From the NCBI RefSeq assembly GCF_963583255.1, contig NC_084815.1:4219056-4283055 (forward strand): a DNA stretch of 64,000 bases, given 5' to 3'. The notes under the pieces are model-generated. The model searched no databases. It saw only the letters and a list, made by a program, of their open reading frames with translations, and was not told the origin of the DNA. Positions 24,250-35,595 of this stretch are shown here, piece after piece. The stretch's first letter is position 1, and each line of letters opens with the position of its first letter. The position numbers and the translations under genes are program-made. The DNA is from Pyrus communis (Eukaryota > Streptophyta > Magnoliopsida > Rosales > Rosaceae).

Positions 24250-25110
24250 CTCGTAGAAAGCTTCGCACATTCTTGAACAAGACTATGCAAAGCAAAATCA
24301 ATTTATATGGTTCCTCCAAACCTTCAACTACTACAATGTGTGGTTTGCCTCGCACACTTTTGCTCAAGAGTGTGGAAGCACAATCTATATATGTTGTCTC
24401 TCCCACATTTTCTTGTCTCTGGTTCAAAAAATAATTAAAAAAAAATCTGCCAAAAAAATCGGAAATTAATTAATTAATGATTTTTTTTATAATTATTAAT
24501 TATTAATTATGACATGGGAAGAAGGCCAACAAAGCTTCAACACATAGGAGGCAACTACAAATGTAAAAAGTTTCACACACTCTTGATCAAGATAGTGTGA
24601 AGCAAAATCAATTTATAGTGCCCAACAAAAGCTTCAACACATAGGAGGCAACTACAAATGTAGAAAACTTCTCACACTCTTGATCAAGATGGTGTGAAAC
24701 AAAATAAATTTATGGTGCCCAACAATTAGCTTCAACTATTCAAGCTATGTGCCTAACCAAAAAGCTTCACCTACAAAGTTTCAACCTAAAAGCTTCAGCT
24801 ACAAAGCTTCAACCAAAAAGTTTCACCCACAAAGCTTCAACCTAAAAGCTTCACCTACAAAACTTCAACCTAAAAGCTTCACCTACAAAGCTTCAACAAA
24901 AAAGTTTCACCTACAAAACTTCAACCTAAAAGCTTCACCTACAAAGTTACAACAAAAAAGCTTCACCTCCAAAGCTTCAACCAAAAATTTTCACCTACAA
25001 AGCCTTAACCAAAAGGGCTTCAACACGACAACATGTAGAAAGCTTTACACACTCTCAATCAAGATAGTGTGAAGCAAAATCAATTTATGGTGTCCTAGAA
25101 ATAACTTCAA
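24250..25110. repeat. Tandem units with near-palindrome, enclosing a 28-bp minisatellite
   Basis: Four units (around 24257, 24567, 24662, 25028) share a near-palindrome of the type CACTCTTGATCAAGATAGTG followed by GAAGCAAAATCAATTTAT. Between the third and fourth units, 24755-25020 is an array of AAGCTTCAACC and AAGCTTCACCTAC units with a 28-bp double period. A 107-residue frame (24749-25072) is a translation of this array and is not considered a gene. Confidence 0.75.
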
Positions 25111-25164
25111 CTATTCAAGCTATGTGCCCAAACAAAAGACCTAGAACCAAAATCTACAATAAAC

Positions 25165-25166
<2 letters not shown>

Positions 25167-25217
<51 letters not shown>
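25167..25217. repeat. (AC)n microsatellite
   Basis: About 25 uninterrupted AC dinucleotides within the Gypsy-like element, near its 3' LTR. Confidence 0.95.
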
Positions 25218-25222
<5 letters not shown>

Positions 25223-26123
25223 ATAAAAAAGAGAAAAGGGCTACCAACAAGGAAAGTGGGTGTGGGCCTCATCTTCTTTGGGCCTAACAACCTTCATAAA
25301 TAAAAAAACATATAAGAAAGGAGTTTTGGGCTACCACTTAGAAAAGAAAAAAGGTGAAGCTTTGTTATTTTGACAACTTGGCTACTAGCAAGACACCTCC
25401 TTCAGCAACTCTCCTCGCTCGGAGACTTAGGGGACTCCCACTATATGCTATTACATTCTGGTACTTAGAAATTTCGTGATTATGCAGTGACTTGAATTTT
25501 TGCAAGTCCCTAACCGAGAAACTTTCCTGACTTAGGAACTTAGGGGAGCACTGTTTATACCATACTTGACCAATTCCGAAACTAGCAAGCACTGGTCAAC
25601 GTCATACCTTCAAGGACCCACTAAGGGGTTCATGCCGAAGCATAAGAGTTTCCCTCAAATTTAGAGGCCAATCACAACACGACACGTGTCAACATCAGAA
25701 TAAAGCTCCTAGAGTCCCACATCGATCGCGGACGAAAGCCAGAGACTCTCCTCAATTATAAAAGAAGACCATTCTCCTACAATTGATCCCGAATGTCATT
25801 ATTGTACTTAAACTGGTCATCAGAACCTACTAATGATGATTATGCTTAAACTTATGTATTTGTGTAAACTCTTCACTATTAATGAGAACTCCTTTACTCC
25901 GTGGACGTAGCCAGACAGGGTGAACCATGTACATATTGTGTTTGCTTCCCTATCTCTATCTCTATCTCTTTACACATTAGCATCACTAGGCGACCGAAGC
26001 AACTGATCGAAGGTCACAAACTTGACATTTTACGTTGTTCCAAAGTCTTCACTGATTTTGTGCATCAACAACCTTCATTTCTAGGACCAACTCTAATACT
26101 TGGGGTTAAAACCTAAATTTTTG

Positions 26124-26268
26124 CCACTCAATACTACAGTCTGGTGGTATTCTTCTTCTCTTGAAGGTGAGCGATCTTAGGTTCAAATCTCATACCAAAT
26201 TAGGCTACCCATTGTGTGGCTTAGCCGAACTTCCCCTAGTGTAAAAATATCGATGTACTAAAAAAAAA
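26124..26268 (+). mobile_element. SINE copy S2
   Basis: Related to S1: starts CCACTCAATACTACAGTCT, has a degenerate B-box (TTAGGTTCAAATCTC), and ends near an A-rich tail at 26260-26268. It sits in the gap between the Gypsy-like element and the solo LTR. Confidence 0.6.
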
Positions 26269-26364
26269 GCCTAAATTTTTAACTAAAAAAAGCCTAAATT
26301 TTTAACTAAAAAAAATTTAGGTTTTTAACATAGAAACAATTTTTCTATTCCAATGGTTATGGGT

Positions 26365-28391
26365 TAAAATGTAACAACCCACCCCCGAAAGTTACAGTCT
26401 TTATAAATTTTTAAATGTGAAATTTCGAAAATGCCCTTCGAGGCAAATGCATTGACTTTTGTTGACCGCCTTGTCGAGTTATGTAAGATTCATTTTCTTG
26501 GTTTATCTTCGTAGTACTCGTCATTATGGACGTGTAGGCACAAACGGAGTGCAGTTTGGAATTATAACGAATGAGATATTAACGTTTTAAGTTGGGGGCA
26601 TTTTAGTAAATTAATAAAGTTCAAGAAAGCTCCAGATTTTTGGAGCAAAATCTGGAAAGCCACGTGTATGGCCTAGATTAAAAGAAAAGAAAGATATCAG
26701 TGCAAATGGAAAATAAAGGAGAGAAATGAGGGGGGAAACGGACCAATGAGGAAATGAGAGATGAGAGAGTTACCAATCAGAGAAGAGAGAAAGGAAGGAA
26801 AGGAGAAATGAGGAAGAGAAGGGGAACCGAACTGGATTCCCTTTAACTCGCAAACCCGGCTGCGACCCATAGGTTTCTCCAGTGAAATTCATCATTTTTC
26901 CAATGGATTAGGTAGATTTACCACTCCCAACCATCATATAGACCTTTCTTCTACCATTTCTATATCAAATTTGAGGGGATTAGGTTCAGAATTGGGAAGA
27001 AATGAGCATGTGGGTGCGGTGAGACCCGTGGCCGAGATCTACCAAATCTGAAACGTTTTCTTCCAATTATTACCACCATTAGACTCCCCTTGAGGTCTGG
27101 AACAAAGCCCATACATTGGTTGAGGCATCGGAGTTTGTTTGGAGTTGAATCAAGAACCACTCATTTCTAGGGTGCCAACGGGTTTTTGTGAAATTGGGGC
27201 TTTTCCCGGCCAAATTGGCCTTGGTCATAGGTATGAAAGTTGCTTTACTCATTGAGATCTTCATTTCTGTGAAGTTTGAGAAATTTTAGAAATAGTTGAA
27301 TTTTCCGACGAGTCGGGGCGACCGACCACCATCTGCGGAGGCACATGGGCAGAAGCATCCCCTGACCTTCCTAGGCTAAATTTGATTCTCCAATTTCGTA
27401 TGTAAAGTCCAATTGACTAATTTCCATCGTTTGAACCTAGTTCCATTAAGGTCCGCCACTCGATTATTATAGCAATCATCGATCCGACCGTTGGATCATC
27501 ACTAAACTTTGATACGTTATAGTACATAATATTTGAGGATATTAGAAACTTACGGATTGGGAATCCGACTTATGGATCTTCCCGAATAGGATATGTAAGT
27601 TACATGTTCTATTGATAAGAATTCTAAGACATGATTTGATAATTGTTCTAGGCGCCAATCGTTCGTGACGCCTTAATGTTTGTGCTAGGGAGTTGTAGCG
27701 CAGACTCCAGGTGAGTGGGATTTTGGTTTTCTATATATACATGTATATATATATGTGTGTGTGTGTGTGTGTTTTCCATTTTCCCAGAAATGGTTTAAAA
27801 TGATTTACGTTTTTAAATGCCATGTCAATCGCATTACATTTTAGTATATGCATTAGTATAGATATGCATATTATTGCATAACACTGTGGACGTCCAGGTA
27901 AGCTTCAGGTAAGTGCATATTGATGATAGTGAATGTAGTGTGTATGGTTATATTTAGATGCATTTAGTGCTCATTATCCTGCATCCCGGTGTTAGTACTC
28001 CTCCCGAAGCCAGGGCCTAGCCTTCACATGATCGTTCACCTCCCGCACCATATGCTCACCTTGGATCCAAGGCAAGTGCCAGCCTGTCGTACATACCACA
28101 TTAGGTGGTTCCGACTCGTAGGTGACTTGCGATACTTCGCATAGCCTTCACATGATCATAGCACTTGAGCGTATCTATTTACACCTAGCCTATTGTACAG
28201 ACCACATTAGGTGATTCCGACTCATGTGCAAGAATTGGTTAATGAACTATAGGTTCAGCCATACAGGTCACGTTAAGTGACTCCAGCTGACATATCATTT
28301 TATATTGATTCACAGCACCTGGCTTACATATTTATTATTGAGATACTTGACATGGCACATACTTTGGCTTTCATTGCTCTCAAGCCTGATT

Positions 28392-28422
<31 letters not shown>

Positions 28423-28839
28423 TTTTATTTTTCGGAAAATTATACGGGTTTTACAGCGAAAGGTTATAACGTTTTCAAAAGGTTTTTATCAAAACTTTAT
28501 TTTCATGCCCACTCACCCTTGTTTTTCGCCCCTCCAAGTTTTAGTTGCTGAAAGTTCGTATCGACGAGGATTCTTGGAAAATCTCAGTATATGTGGCTAC
28601 TTCTGAGGGTATGATCCGTACCCACACTATTGTACTTTACTTATGCTCTGACGTCGCGTGTGAAATGAGTTCATTCCCACTCACAGCGCACTCTTGTCTT
28701 TAGGTACTTTTAGGTTTAAATTTATTCACATTTTCTACATCACTACACTTTATGGCTTCGTCACCTTCCAAGTGTCGGCGGCCAGCACAGCTCGATTTGG
28801 AGTCCTATTGGACATTCCGGATCGGGGTGTGTCATAAAA
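26365..28839. mobile_element. Solo LTR, about 2465 bp, with 5-bp target duplication
   Basis: The segment 26370-28834 begins TGTAACAACCCACCCCC and ends GGATCGGGGTGTGTCA, i.e. TG...CA termini, and is flanked by TAAAA at 26365-26369 and 28835-28839. It has no partner LTR or internal domain, so it is best explained as a solo LTR left by recombination of a large Gypsy-type element. It contains (GT)n near 27751-27771, (TA)n near 28396-28414, and an internal repeat of the phrase ACCACATTAGGTGRTTCCGACTC near 28098 and 28201. No coding region. Confidence 0.8.
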
Positions 28840-30340
28840 TTTTAACCTTAGACTATTAAAGAATGAATTTAGGATAATTTTTTTTTGATAACATTTTTTC
28901 AAAATAAATTAATGTAGATTATCATAATTTATTTTATGAACATTTTAACCTAAAAATATTTAGATTCCGATAAAAGTTGAAATTCATTAAACCGACCCCA
29001 TGAAACATGTATTTATAGAGTTTTTGGGTGAATTTTGATTTAAATAATTTGTAAATTGTTTTAGCCGTTGGATTTAATTTTGGGTCGTTAGATATTTTTT
29101 CGACTATTATATTTGATCATATTTGATCTCAGCCTTTGAATTCAATGTATTTAATTTTAAACTTAAAATTAAGGTGGGCCATTATTTTAACCCTCGACAG
29201 AATTCTGAGTTAAATTTGCCCAAATTTTGTGTTTTAACCCAAAACTTATTTTAAGCCCAACCATTCGAGAAGGATTGGGTTAGTCTAAAACCTAAATTTT
29301 AGATTTTAACTCTAAAGTTGAAGATGGTCTAAACATGTAGTTCCTTTCCTCTATAAAAGCATTTACTGAACCCAATTTCCTTGGAGCAATGGCAAGGACT
29401 TGCCTTTCTAGTTGGAAGCTGATGAAACATGAACATTGTTCCCCATTTTCAGGAGGTTACATATGACGCAGTGTACATAGAAAAATTTAAGCTAGCTACA
29501 ATCCTAAAAAGATACTCCAAAATTTTAGCGTTGGAGAATCGCACTTGGTCCGAATTTAACACAAAACCCAGCTTGTCAAGGTCTAAAAGAATTCTTAACG
29601 CCATATGCTGTGATAATATTAAGTGACCATTTCCTACTCTTTATCCATATCCACATGGAGTTTAACCAATCCTTTAGAGGGTGTTCCAATGAAGAAAAAG
29701 CATGGGGCTTTTATGATACTCCCTCTTATGTGTTAACTTGTATTCTTTTGCTTATCTTATTGCATATTATTTTTGACAAAGACATTTACTTTAAGAGCAT
29801 CTCCACCTGTTAGTGCAAGATAAAGGTAAGGGCCTTAAATTTGCTCTCCAACCCAAACAGACATCTCCAACGGTTCAAGAAGAAGAGGGCAAGGCATAAG
29901 AGATGCCTTGAAGTTTGCAATGGCCAAAGGGATCCTTCAAGGTGACTCGAAGCTTATCATTGACTGCATAGGCGTTTTACTCGAATTTTCTAGACTCATA
30001 TCTACTATGAAATAAATTTTCTTGCAAATGTTATAACTAGTGTTGACCACAAAATCCAGGACCTATATTTGCTTTTCTAGCAAAACAAAGTATTAGAGAA
30101 ATTTTTTTTAGTCAATAATTCTAGAAAAATTATTCATAACACTGTTGTTTTAGTTGGAAATTGTTAAAAATGTGAAAGAATTATAGGAAAACTAATGAAA
30201 ATTGCTTGAAAATTTTGACTTTTAATGATAAGGACAAAATAAAGGGTAAAGTGAATATTATCAAAGTTGATATTTTAGTGTAAAAATATATTTTTTCGTT
30301 AAAATAAACAGTATCAGAAATTTTTCGTTAAAATTCTTAA
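28840..30340. other. Intergenic DNA upstream of GCP3
   Basis: AT-rich, with no intact gene. 28840-29340 has repeated AACCTAAATTTT-type text similar to 26265-26330 on the other side of the solo LTR, suggesting the LTR landed in another repeat. A short RNase-H-like fragment lies at 29904-29975. Confidence 0.5.
29904..29975 (+). pseudogene. Possible RNase-H-like (RVT_3) fragment
   Basis: One frame reads ALKFAMAKGILQGDSKLIID followed by CIG, resembling the plant RNase-H-like domain found in LINEs and related host proteins (a GDSK-like motif). It is only about 24 residues with no extension, so it is at best a relic. Confidence 0.3.
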
Positions 30341-30565
30341 TAATTATTAGTTTTGTATTCGTCTTCGTGATGATGTGCACTTATGTTTCCCAAAAAGAAG
30401 AGGGTGTTTTTCGATAATAAAACGAAAAAGAAGAAAACCCCATTTCCGCGCCCAACAAATCAAAAACTCTGCAGTCACACTCAAAAATCTCACCTTCTCC
30501 AAATCACTCCCACACTCGCAAGATCCCCACTCTCCCCTTCGCACTTCGACCTTCCTCTCTCACCA

Positions 30566-33257
30566 ATGGAGGAAGAAGACCAGCAAAAAGTTGCAGATCT
30601 GATCAAAGAGCTCGTCATCCGCCTCCGCTCCCAAAACCCCAATTCCGAATCTCACCCACCGACTCCAAACACCCCGGAATTCCAGAGCTCGCTTCGCTAC
30701 GCTTTCCGGTTGATCTCCAGCCGATTAAATCCGTCCGTGGCTCCCGACGCCGCCGCCATAGCCGAGTCCACCAAGCGCCGCCTCGCCACTCAAGGTAAGT
30801 CCTCGCAAGCTCTCACTTTTGCCGACCTTTATACCAAATTCGCGTCGAAAACCGGACCGGGGAGTGTAAATAACAAATGGGCAGTCGTTTATTTGCTTAA
30901 AATTATATCGGAGGATCGGAAAAATGGCAAGACACAGTTGGATTCTTCGGTTTTGTTGCCGAATTTGGGGTTTAATGATGCCGAATCGGGGAAGGAATCG
31001 AGGGTTTTGGTGGGTAGGGGAAATAAGGAAAAGGGTTGGAATAATGGGGTTTTGTTGGTTTCTAAAGACCCGGAAAATCTTCGCGAAATTGCGTTTAGGG
31101 AGTATGTGAATTTGATTAAAGAAGAGAATGAAGTTTCTGAAGAGGTTTTGGTGAGAGATGTGTTGTATGCCTGCCAAGGAATTGATGGAAAGTATGTGAA
31201 GTTTGATAGTAGTGCTGATGGTTATGCTTTATCTGATCTGATTAAGGTGCCTAGAGCAACCCGCATTATGGTTCGGAAGCTTTGTGAATTGGGGTGGTTG
31301 TTTAGGAAGGTTAAAGGGTATATTTCAGAGAGTATGGATGGGTTTCCATCTGAAGACGTTGGAACCGTTGGGCAGGCCTTTTGTGCTGCATTGCAAGATG
31401 AGCTCTCCGATTATTATAAGTTGTTGGCAGTGCTTGAAGCACAGTCGATGAATCCGATTCCTTTGGTTTCAGAGACAGCGAGCTCAGGGAATTATCTTTC
31501 ACTGAGGAGGTTGTCTGTTTGGTTTGCCGAGCCAATGGTGAAAATGCGGTTGATGGCTGTTTTGGTTGATAAATGTAGGGTCTTAAGAGGTGGGGCAATG
31601 GCTGGGGCTATTCATTTGCATGCCCAGCATGGTGACCCATTGGTGCACGAGTTCATGGGACGTTTACTTCGGAGGGTGTGTTCTCCTCTATTTGAGATGG
31701 TGAGGAGTTGGGTTTTGGAAGGGGAGTTAGAAGATGTTTTTGCAGAATTCTTTGTAGTGGGCCAGCCAGTGAAAGCTGAGTCCCTTTGGAGGGAGGGTTA
31801 CATGCTCCATGCCGGAATGCTTCCTTCTTTTATTTCACAATCTCTTGCTCAACGCATCCTGAGGACAGGCAAGTCAATCAATTTCCTTCGTGTCTGTTGT
31901 GAGGATCGTGGTTGGGCTGATGCTGCAACAGAAGCCGCAGCTGCTGCTGGTACCACGACAAGAAGATGGGGTCTTGGATATGGTGAAGGTGATGCTCTTG
32001 AGTCTTTGGTGGATGGAGCAGCAAAGAGAGTTGATAAGCATTTGTTGGATGTTATTTACAACCAGTATAAGTTCAAGGAGCACTGTCTTGCAATAAAGCG
32101 GTATTTACTCCTTGGACAGGGTGACTTTGTTCAGTATCTAATGGATATTGTTGGGCCTGAGCTTTCTGAACCTGCTAACACTATAAGCTCTTTTCAGCTA
32201 GCTGGATTGCTTGAAACTGCAATCCGAGCATCTAATGCTCAGTATGATGATCGTGACATATTGGATAGGTTGAAGGTAAAGATGATGCCACATGGAACCG
32301 GAGATAGGGGCTGGGATGTGTTTTCATTGGAATATGATGCAAGGGTTCCTTTAGATACTGTTTTTACAGAGTCTGTGATGACAAAGTATTTAAGAATTTT
32401 TAATTTCTTGTGGAAGCTTCGGCGAGTAGAGCATGCCCTTATTGGTATCTGGAAGACAATGAAGCCAAATTGTATCACCTCTCGTTCATTTATGAAGCTT
32501 CCCCATGCAGTTAAGTTGCAGTTACTTTCAACTCTGAGACGATGCCAGGTTCTTTGGGATGAAATGAATCATTTTGTCTCAAACTTGCAGTACTATATTA
32601 TGTTTGAAGTCTTGGAGGTGTCCTGGTCCCATTTCTTGGACGAAATGGAGGTGGCCAAGGACCTTGATGATCTACTTGCTGCACATGAAAAGTACCTCCA
32701 TTCAATTGTGGAGAAATCTCTCCTTGGAGAACGGTCCCAAACCCTTTACAATTCACTCTTTGCCTTGTTTGATCTTATACTGAAATTCCGAAGTCATGCA
32801 GATCGATTGTCTGAAGGGATTAATGAGTTGCAAGCAAGGTACTATTCTTTTTCTATGATCACTGTTTGTGAACCAAAAAACTGCTATCTCATTTCTTGTT
32901 TCTTTTGTTTTTCTTATGTTCTCTTTTATTGATAAACTAATGTCTCAGATTGTTTATTGCAGAACCATGGAATCCTCTTTACCCTCTCGAGACAAGAGTA
33001 AAACAAAAAAGCGATCAAATGATAGGTCCTCAGAGCCTGGATCCTGGATTAGTGAGGGCAGGAAAGCCCTCACACAACGTGCTGGTGAATTTCTTCGGAA
33101 TATGGGACAAGATTTAGACACACTATCAAAAGAATATTCATCATTGCTTGAGGATTTTATTTCCAAGTTACCCATGCAACAACATGTTGATTTAAAGTTC
33201 CTCCTGTTTCGGCTTGACTTCACTGAGTTTTATAGCCAGTTGCGTCCTAGTACGTAG
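30566..33257 (+). CDS. GCP3: Gamma-tubulin complex component 3 (GCP3/SPC98)
   Basis: Two coding exons, 30566-32838 and 32963-33257, joined in phase over a 124-bp GT-AG intron, give 855 residues. The protein starts MEEEDQQKVADLIKELV and carries the N-terminal GCP domain (roughly residues 190-500, including ACQGIDGKYVKF, YLSLRRLSVWFAEP, GGAMAGAIHLHAQHGDPLVH, SWVLEGELEDVF, FFVVGQPV) and the C-terminal gamma-tubulin-binding domain (roughly 510-840, including CLAIKRYLLLGQGDF, DVFSLEYDARVPLDTV, YYIMFEVLEVSW, ending DLKFLLFRLDFTEFYSQL). Role: core subunit of the gamma-tubulin complex that nucleates microtubules at the nuclear envelope and cortex. The open frame extends upstream to an ATG at 30383, but that part is unlike the family and is probably leader; the start at 30566 matches homologues. 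No damage seen. Confidence 0.97.
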
Positions 33258-34348
33258 AAAACAAGCTAGTCCATACGAGTTGAAGCAAATGCGATCGGAA
33301 TTCGTGACATGATCAAACTAATTTTTTGTTCATTAGTCGTCTCTGCTCATCTGGTTGACAATCAGCTGCAGCTGGCTGACGGGACCAACCAAATCACTTT
33401 ATTTTGCTTGATTGTTAGGTAAGTGGAAAGCCTTAGCTCCTTCATGACTGTTGTAATTGCATTTGACATTTTTCTGAGGACTAACGTACGATTTCCTTGT
33501 CTTATATTTTTAGATGATATTTGCTTCTTTCTGATGGCATGTGTGGAAGATTTACAGTTGACTTGAAGGTATATTGCATCAGTAGATCAGGGTGTGGGAT
33601 TTGATTGTGTACACGTATCGTAGCTGATAGTTTTCAGGTTTTGTTTTTCGGGTGAGTTTTTTTTGGGAGGTGTCTCATTAGAGCTTGTATGTCTGTACTG
33701 TATCATAGTTCTGGATTATATTGAATGATAGATAACAGGCGCCTACTTTATGCATCCTCATTTCCCTCGCTTGCCTACTATTTTGTTTTCGATGTTAGCT
33801 ATATTTATAAACTGATGTCGTTCTTGTTGGAAACTCTTTAGGTGGCTTTAACATTGTTGATCGTTCTGTGTGGAACCAGAATGTTGGCTATATCAGATGA
33901 TAATCTGTTTAGCAATCGTGTAAAAACCCGTCATTATGTTCAAATCGTTCAAACGAATTCGAAAAATTTCCAATCCTTGTGCATGGAGTATTTTGCTAGA
34001 GACAGTTGTTCGCGTCCAATCCTTGCTCGTAGTCGTAGTTACTTCAAATGTTGGACTTGAGATGTTAAGAGTGCGGTATGACAAATTTAGAATGATTCTT
34101 ACTTCAAATGTTGGCGAAAAAAGGGGTATTGTTTGATTCTTACATTAACGATGATGAGTCATTCTTTATTCAATGACAATGTGACAACATTTCTTCGTGC
34201 AAATCATTTGATTGCTGCTCCATAACGAGGATATTATTTTATTTGTTAGATAATTGTTCATAACGGTCTCCAAATTTAATGGTTTTTAAATGATATTATA
34301 ACGACAATAAAAGATAATGAGAAGAGTTGTAATTAGGGTAAGAGTTCA
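33258..34348. other. GCP3 3' flank
   Basis: The first several hundred bases are probably 3' untranslated sequence of GCP3. The remainder, to the LINE boundary, is AT-rich without a supported gene. Confidence 0.5.
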
Positions 34349-34739
34349 TTTCGAAGTGTTTTTTTTTTTTTTGAGTGAAGGTACGATATTCATTGATAGG
34401 AAATTGAATACGTACAAACATGATAAGGTGCATACATCAGGAGGTTCCTCGAACCAAACTATCAGAGTATCAAGGACTAAACTCAATCTAGCCAACCTAT
34501 GTGCCACCTTGTTCGTCGAGCGTCGGCCAAATGTAACCTTGCACTAAGAAAAACCATTTAAAATATGTCTAGTATCTGCAATAATGTGCCCAAAAGTAGA
34601 TGAATCCCTTAGGCCCTCATGTTGAAGTGCCGTGGTCACCATCAGTGCATCCCCTTCAACTTCCACGTGTGTAGTCGTTGGTGTTGTGAAAAAATCACTG
34701 CTTCCCTTGCTGCCATAATCTCTGCCAACAATGGAGAAC

Positions 34740-35595
34740 CAATTCCCTCAGCTCTCATTGCTACTACAGCCATGAACTCCCATTTGTCGTTCCGTATCAT
34801 TACCCCCACTCCTCCAAATTACTTTTAATCCACCCATTTTCTGGCGGCTTCCATGGCTGCCAGTGACCACATTGGTGTTCTTCCTCGGCCCATGCCACTT
34901 ATGGAATTCATGTAGCCATGTCTGCACTTTACAGTGCATTTCCGAAGGCTCCAGAGCCTTTCCATACCACAACATTGCATTACGTTCTGTCCATATGCAC
35001 CAAATTAAAACCATTACCAAGTCAAAACTCTCCCTCGACATCGAACCTGCAATGGCGGTTATCCATTCCATCAAGCTCTGTCGCCTATCCCCTTGGCTTC
35101 TGATACCCAGCGGACTAGAAAACCACACCACCATCGCACGGGGACAGAACCTCATCACGTGATCAACCGTTTCCACATCCCCGTCACAAAACAAACATCT
35201 TGTCGGGATATTTAACTTCTTTTTCCTCAAGTTGTACCCTGTCGGTAATGCATTCATGCAACATCTTTACACACATATTTTTACCTTCCCCGGCAAGTGA
35301 GCTCTTCATATCGCTTTCCACAAAAACTTGACCTCCGCAGCCATTATCGAACCACTAGGTTCATTCCCGTTTACTTCCCCAGAATACCGTGCCAAATGGT
35401 ATGCACTCCTCGTTGTAAACTTTCCATTTGACTCCGCATTCCATATTAAGATATCTTCCGTATTGAACATGCTAAGAGGGATGCGTTTGATTAGTGCTAC
35501 CTCTTCCTCGACAAATAGGTTATGTATTGCTTCCATTTTCCACGATGGACTTCCATCCTCAGTAATCAACCTGCTAACTTTGGGATTGTGATCCA
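34740..35595 (-). pseudogene. LINE 3' part: post-RT, zf-RVT and RNase-H-like remnant
   Basis: Minus-strand frames read LIWNAESNGKFTTRSAYHLA (typical post-RT segment), then PTGYNLRKKKLNIPTRCLFC with DHVMRFCPRAMVVW (zf-RVT Cys/His pattern), then WCIWTERNAMLWYG. A frameshift or stop separates the pieces around 35260-35310. Downstream of 34740 the RNase-H-like frame (PLLAEIMAAREAV) decays quickly. The 5' continuation lies on the far side of the LTR element at 39328. Confidence 0.85.

Larger units (their letters stand above)
21023..26070 (+). mobile_element. Non-autonomous Gypsy-like LTR retrotransposon (gag remnant, no pol)
   Basis: Two LTRs of about 520 bp, 21023-21550 and 25552-26070, start TGTTTRTACCATAC and end GTGCATCAACA. 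LTR 1 is followed by a primer-binding-like TTTGGCGATGTTTGTGGGAA; LTR 2 is preceded by a purine tract AGGGGAGCAC. The 5-bp flanks ATCTT and ACCTT differ at one base and are a plausible aged target duplication. The 4-kb interior holds a stop-interrupted gag and then non-coding tandem and palindromic repeats; no protease, RT or integrase is recognisable. The LTRs are visibly diverged, so the insertion is old. Confidence 0.85.

Noticed and set aside
24749..25072. 107-codon frame encoding repeats of Lys/Ala/Ser/Phe
   Set aside because: Direct translation of a 28-bp minisatellite; not conserved coding sequence.
23775..25110. CRISPR-like array of repeats with spacers
   Set aside because: Eukaryotic context, variable unit length, repeats inside an LTR retrotransposon, no cas genes.
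30383..30565. Upstream in-frame ATG extending GCP3 by 61 residues
   Set aside because: The extension is low-complexity and unlike GCP3 homologues, which begin at the MEEEDQQK equivalent; more likely 5' leader.
30725..31177. 150-codon minus-strand frame
   Set aside because: Antisense shadow of the GCP3 first exon.
33842..34136. Short plus-strand frames downstream of GCP3
   Set aside because: No homology or splice context; AT-rich flank.
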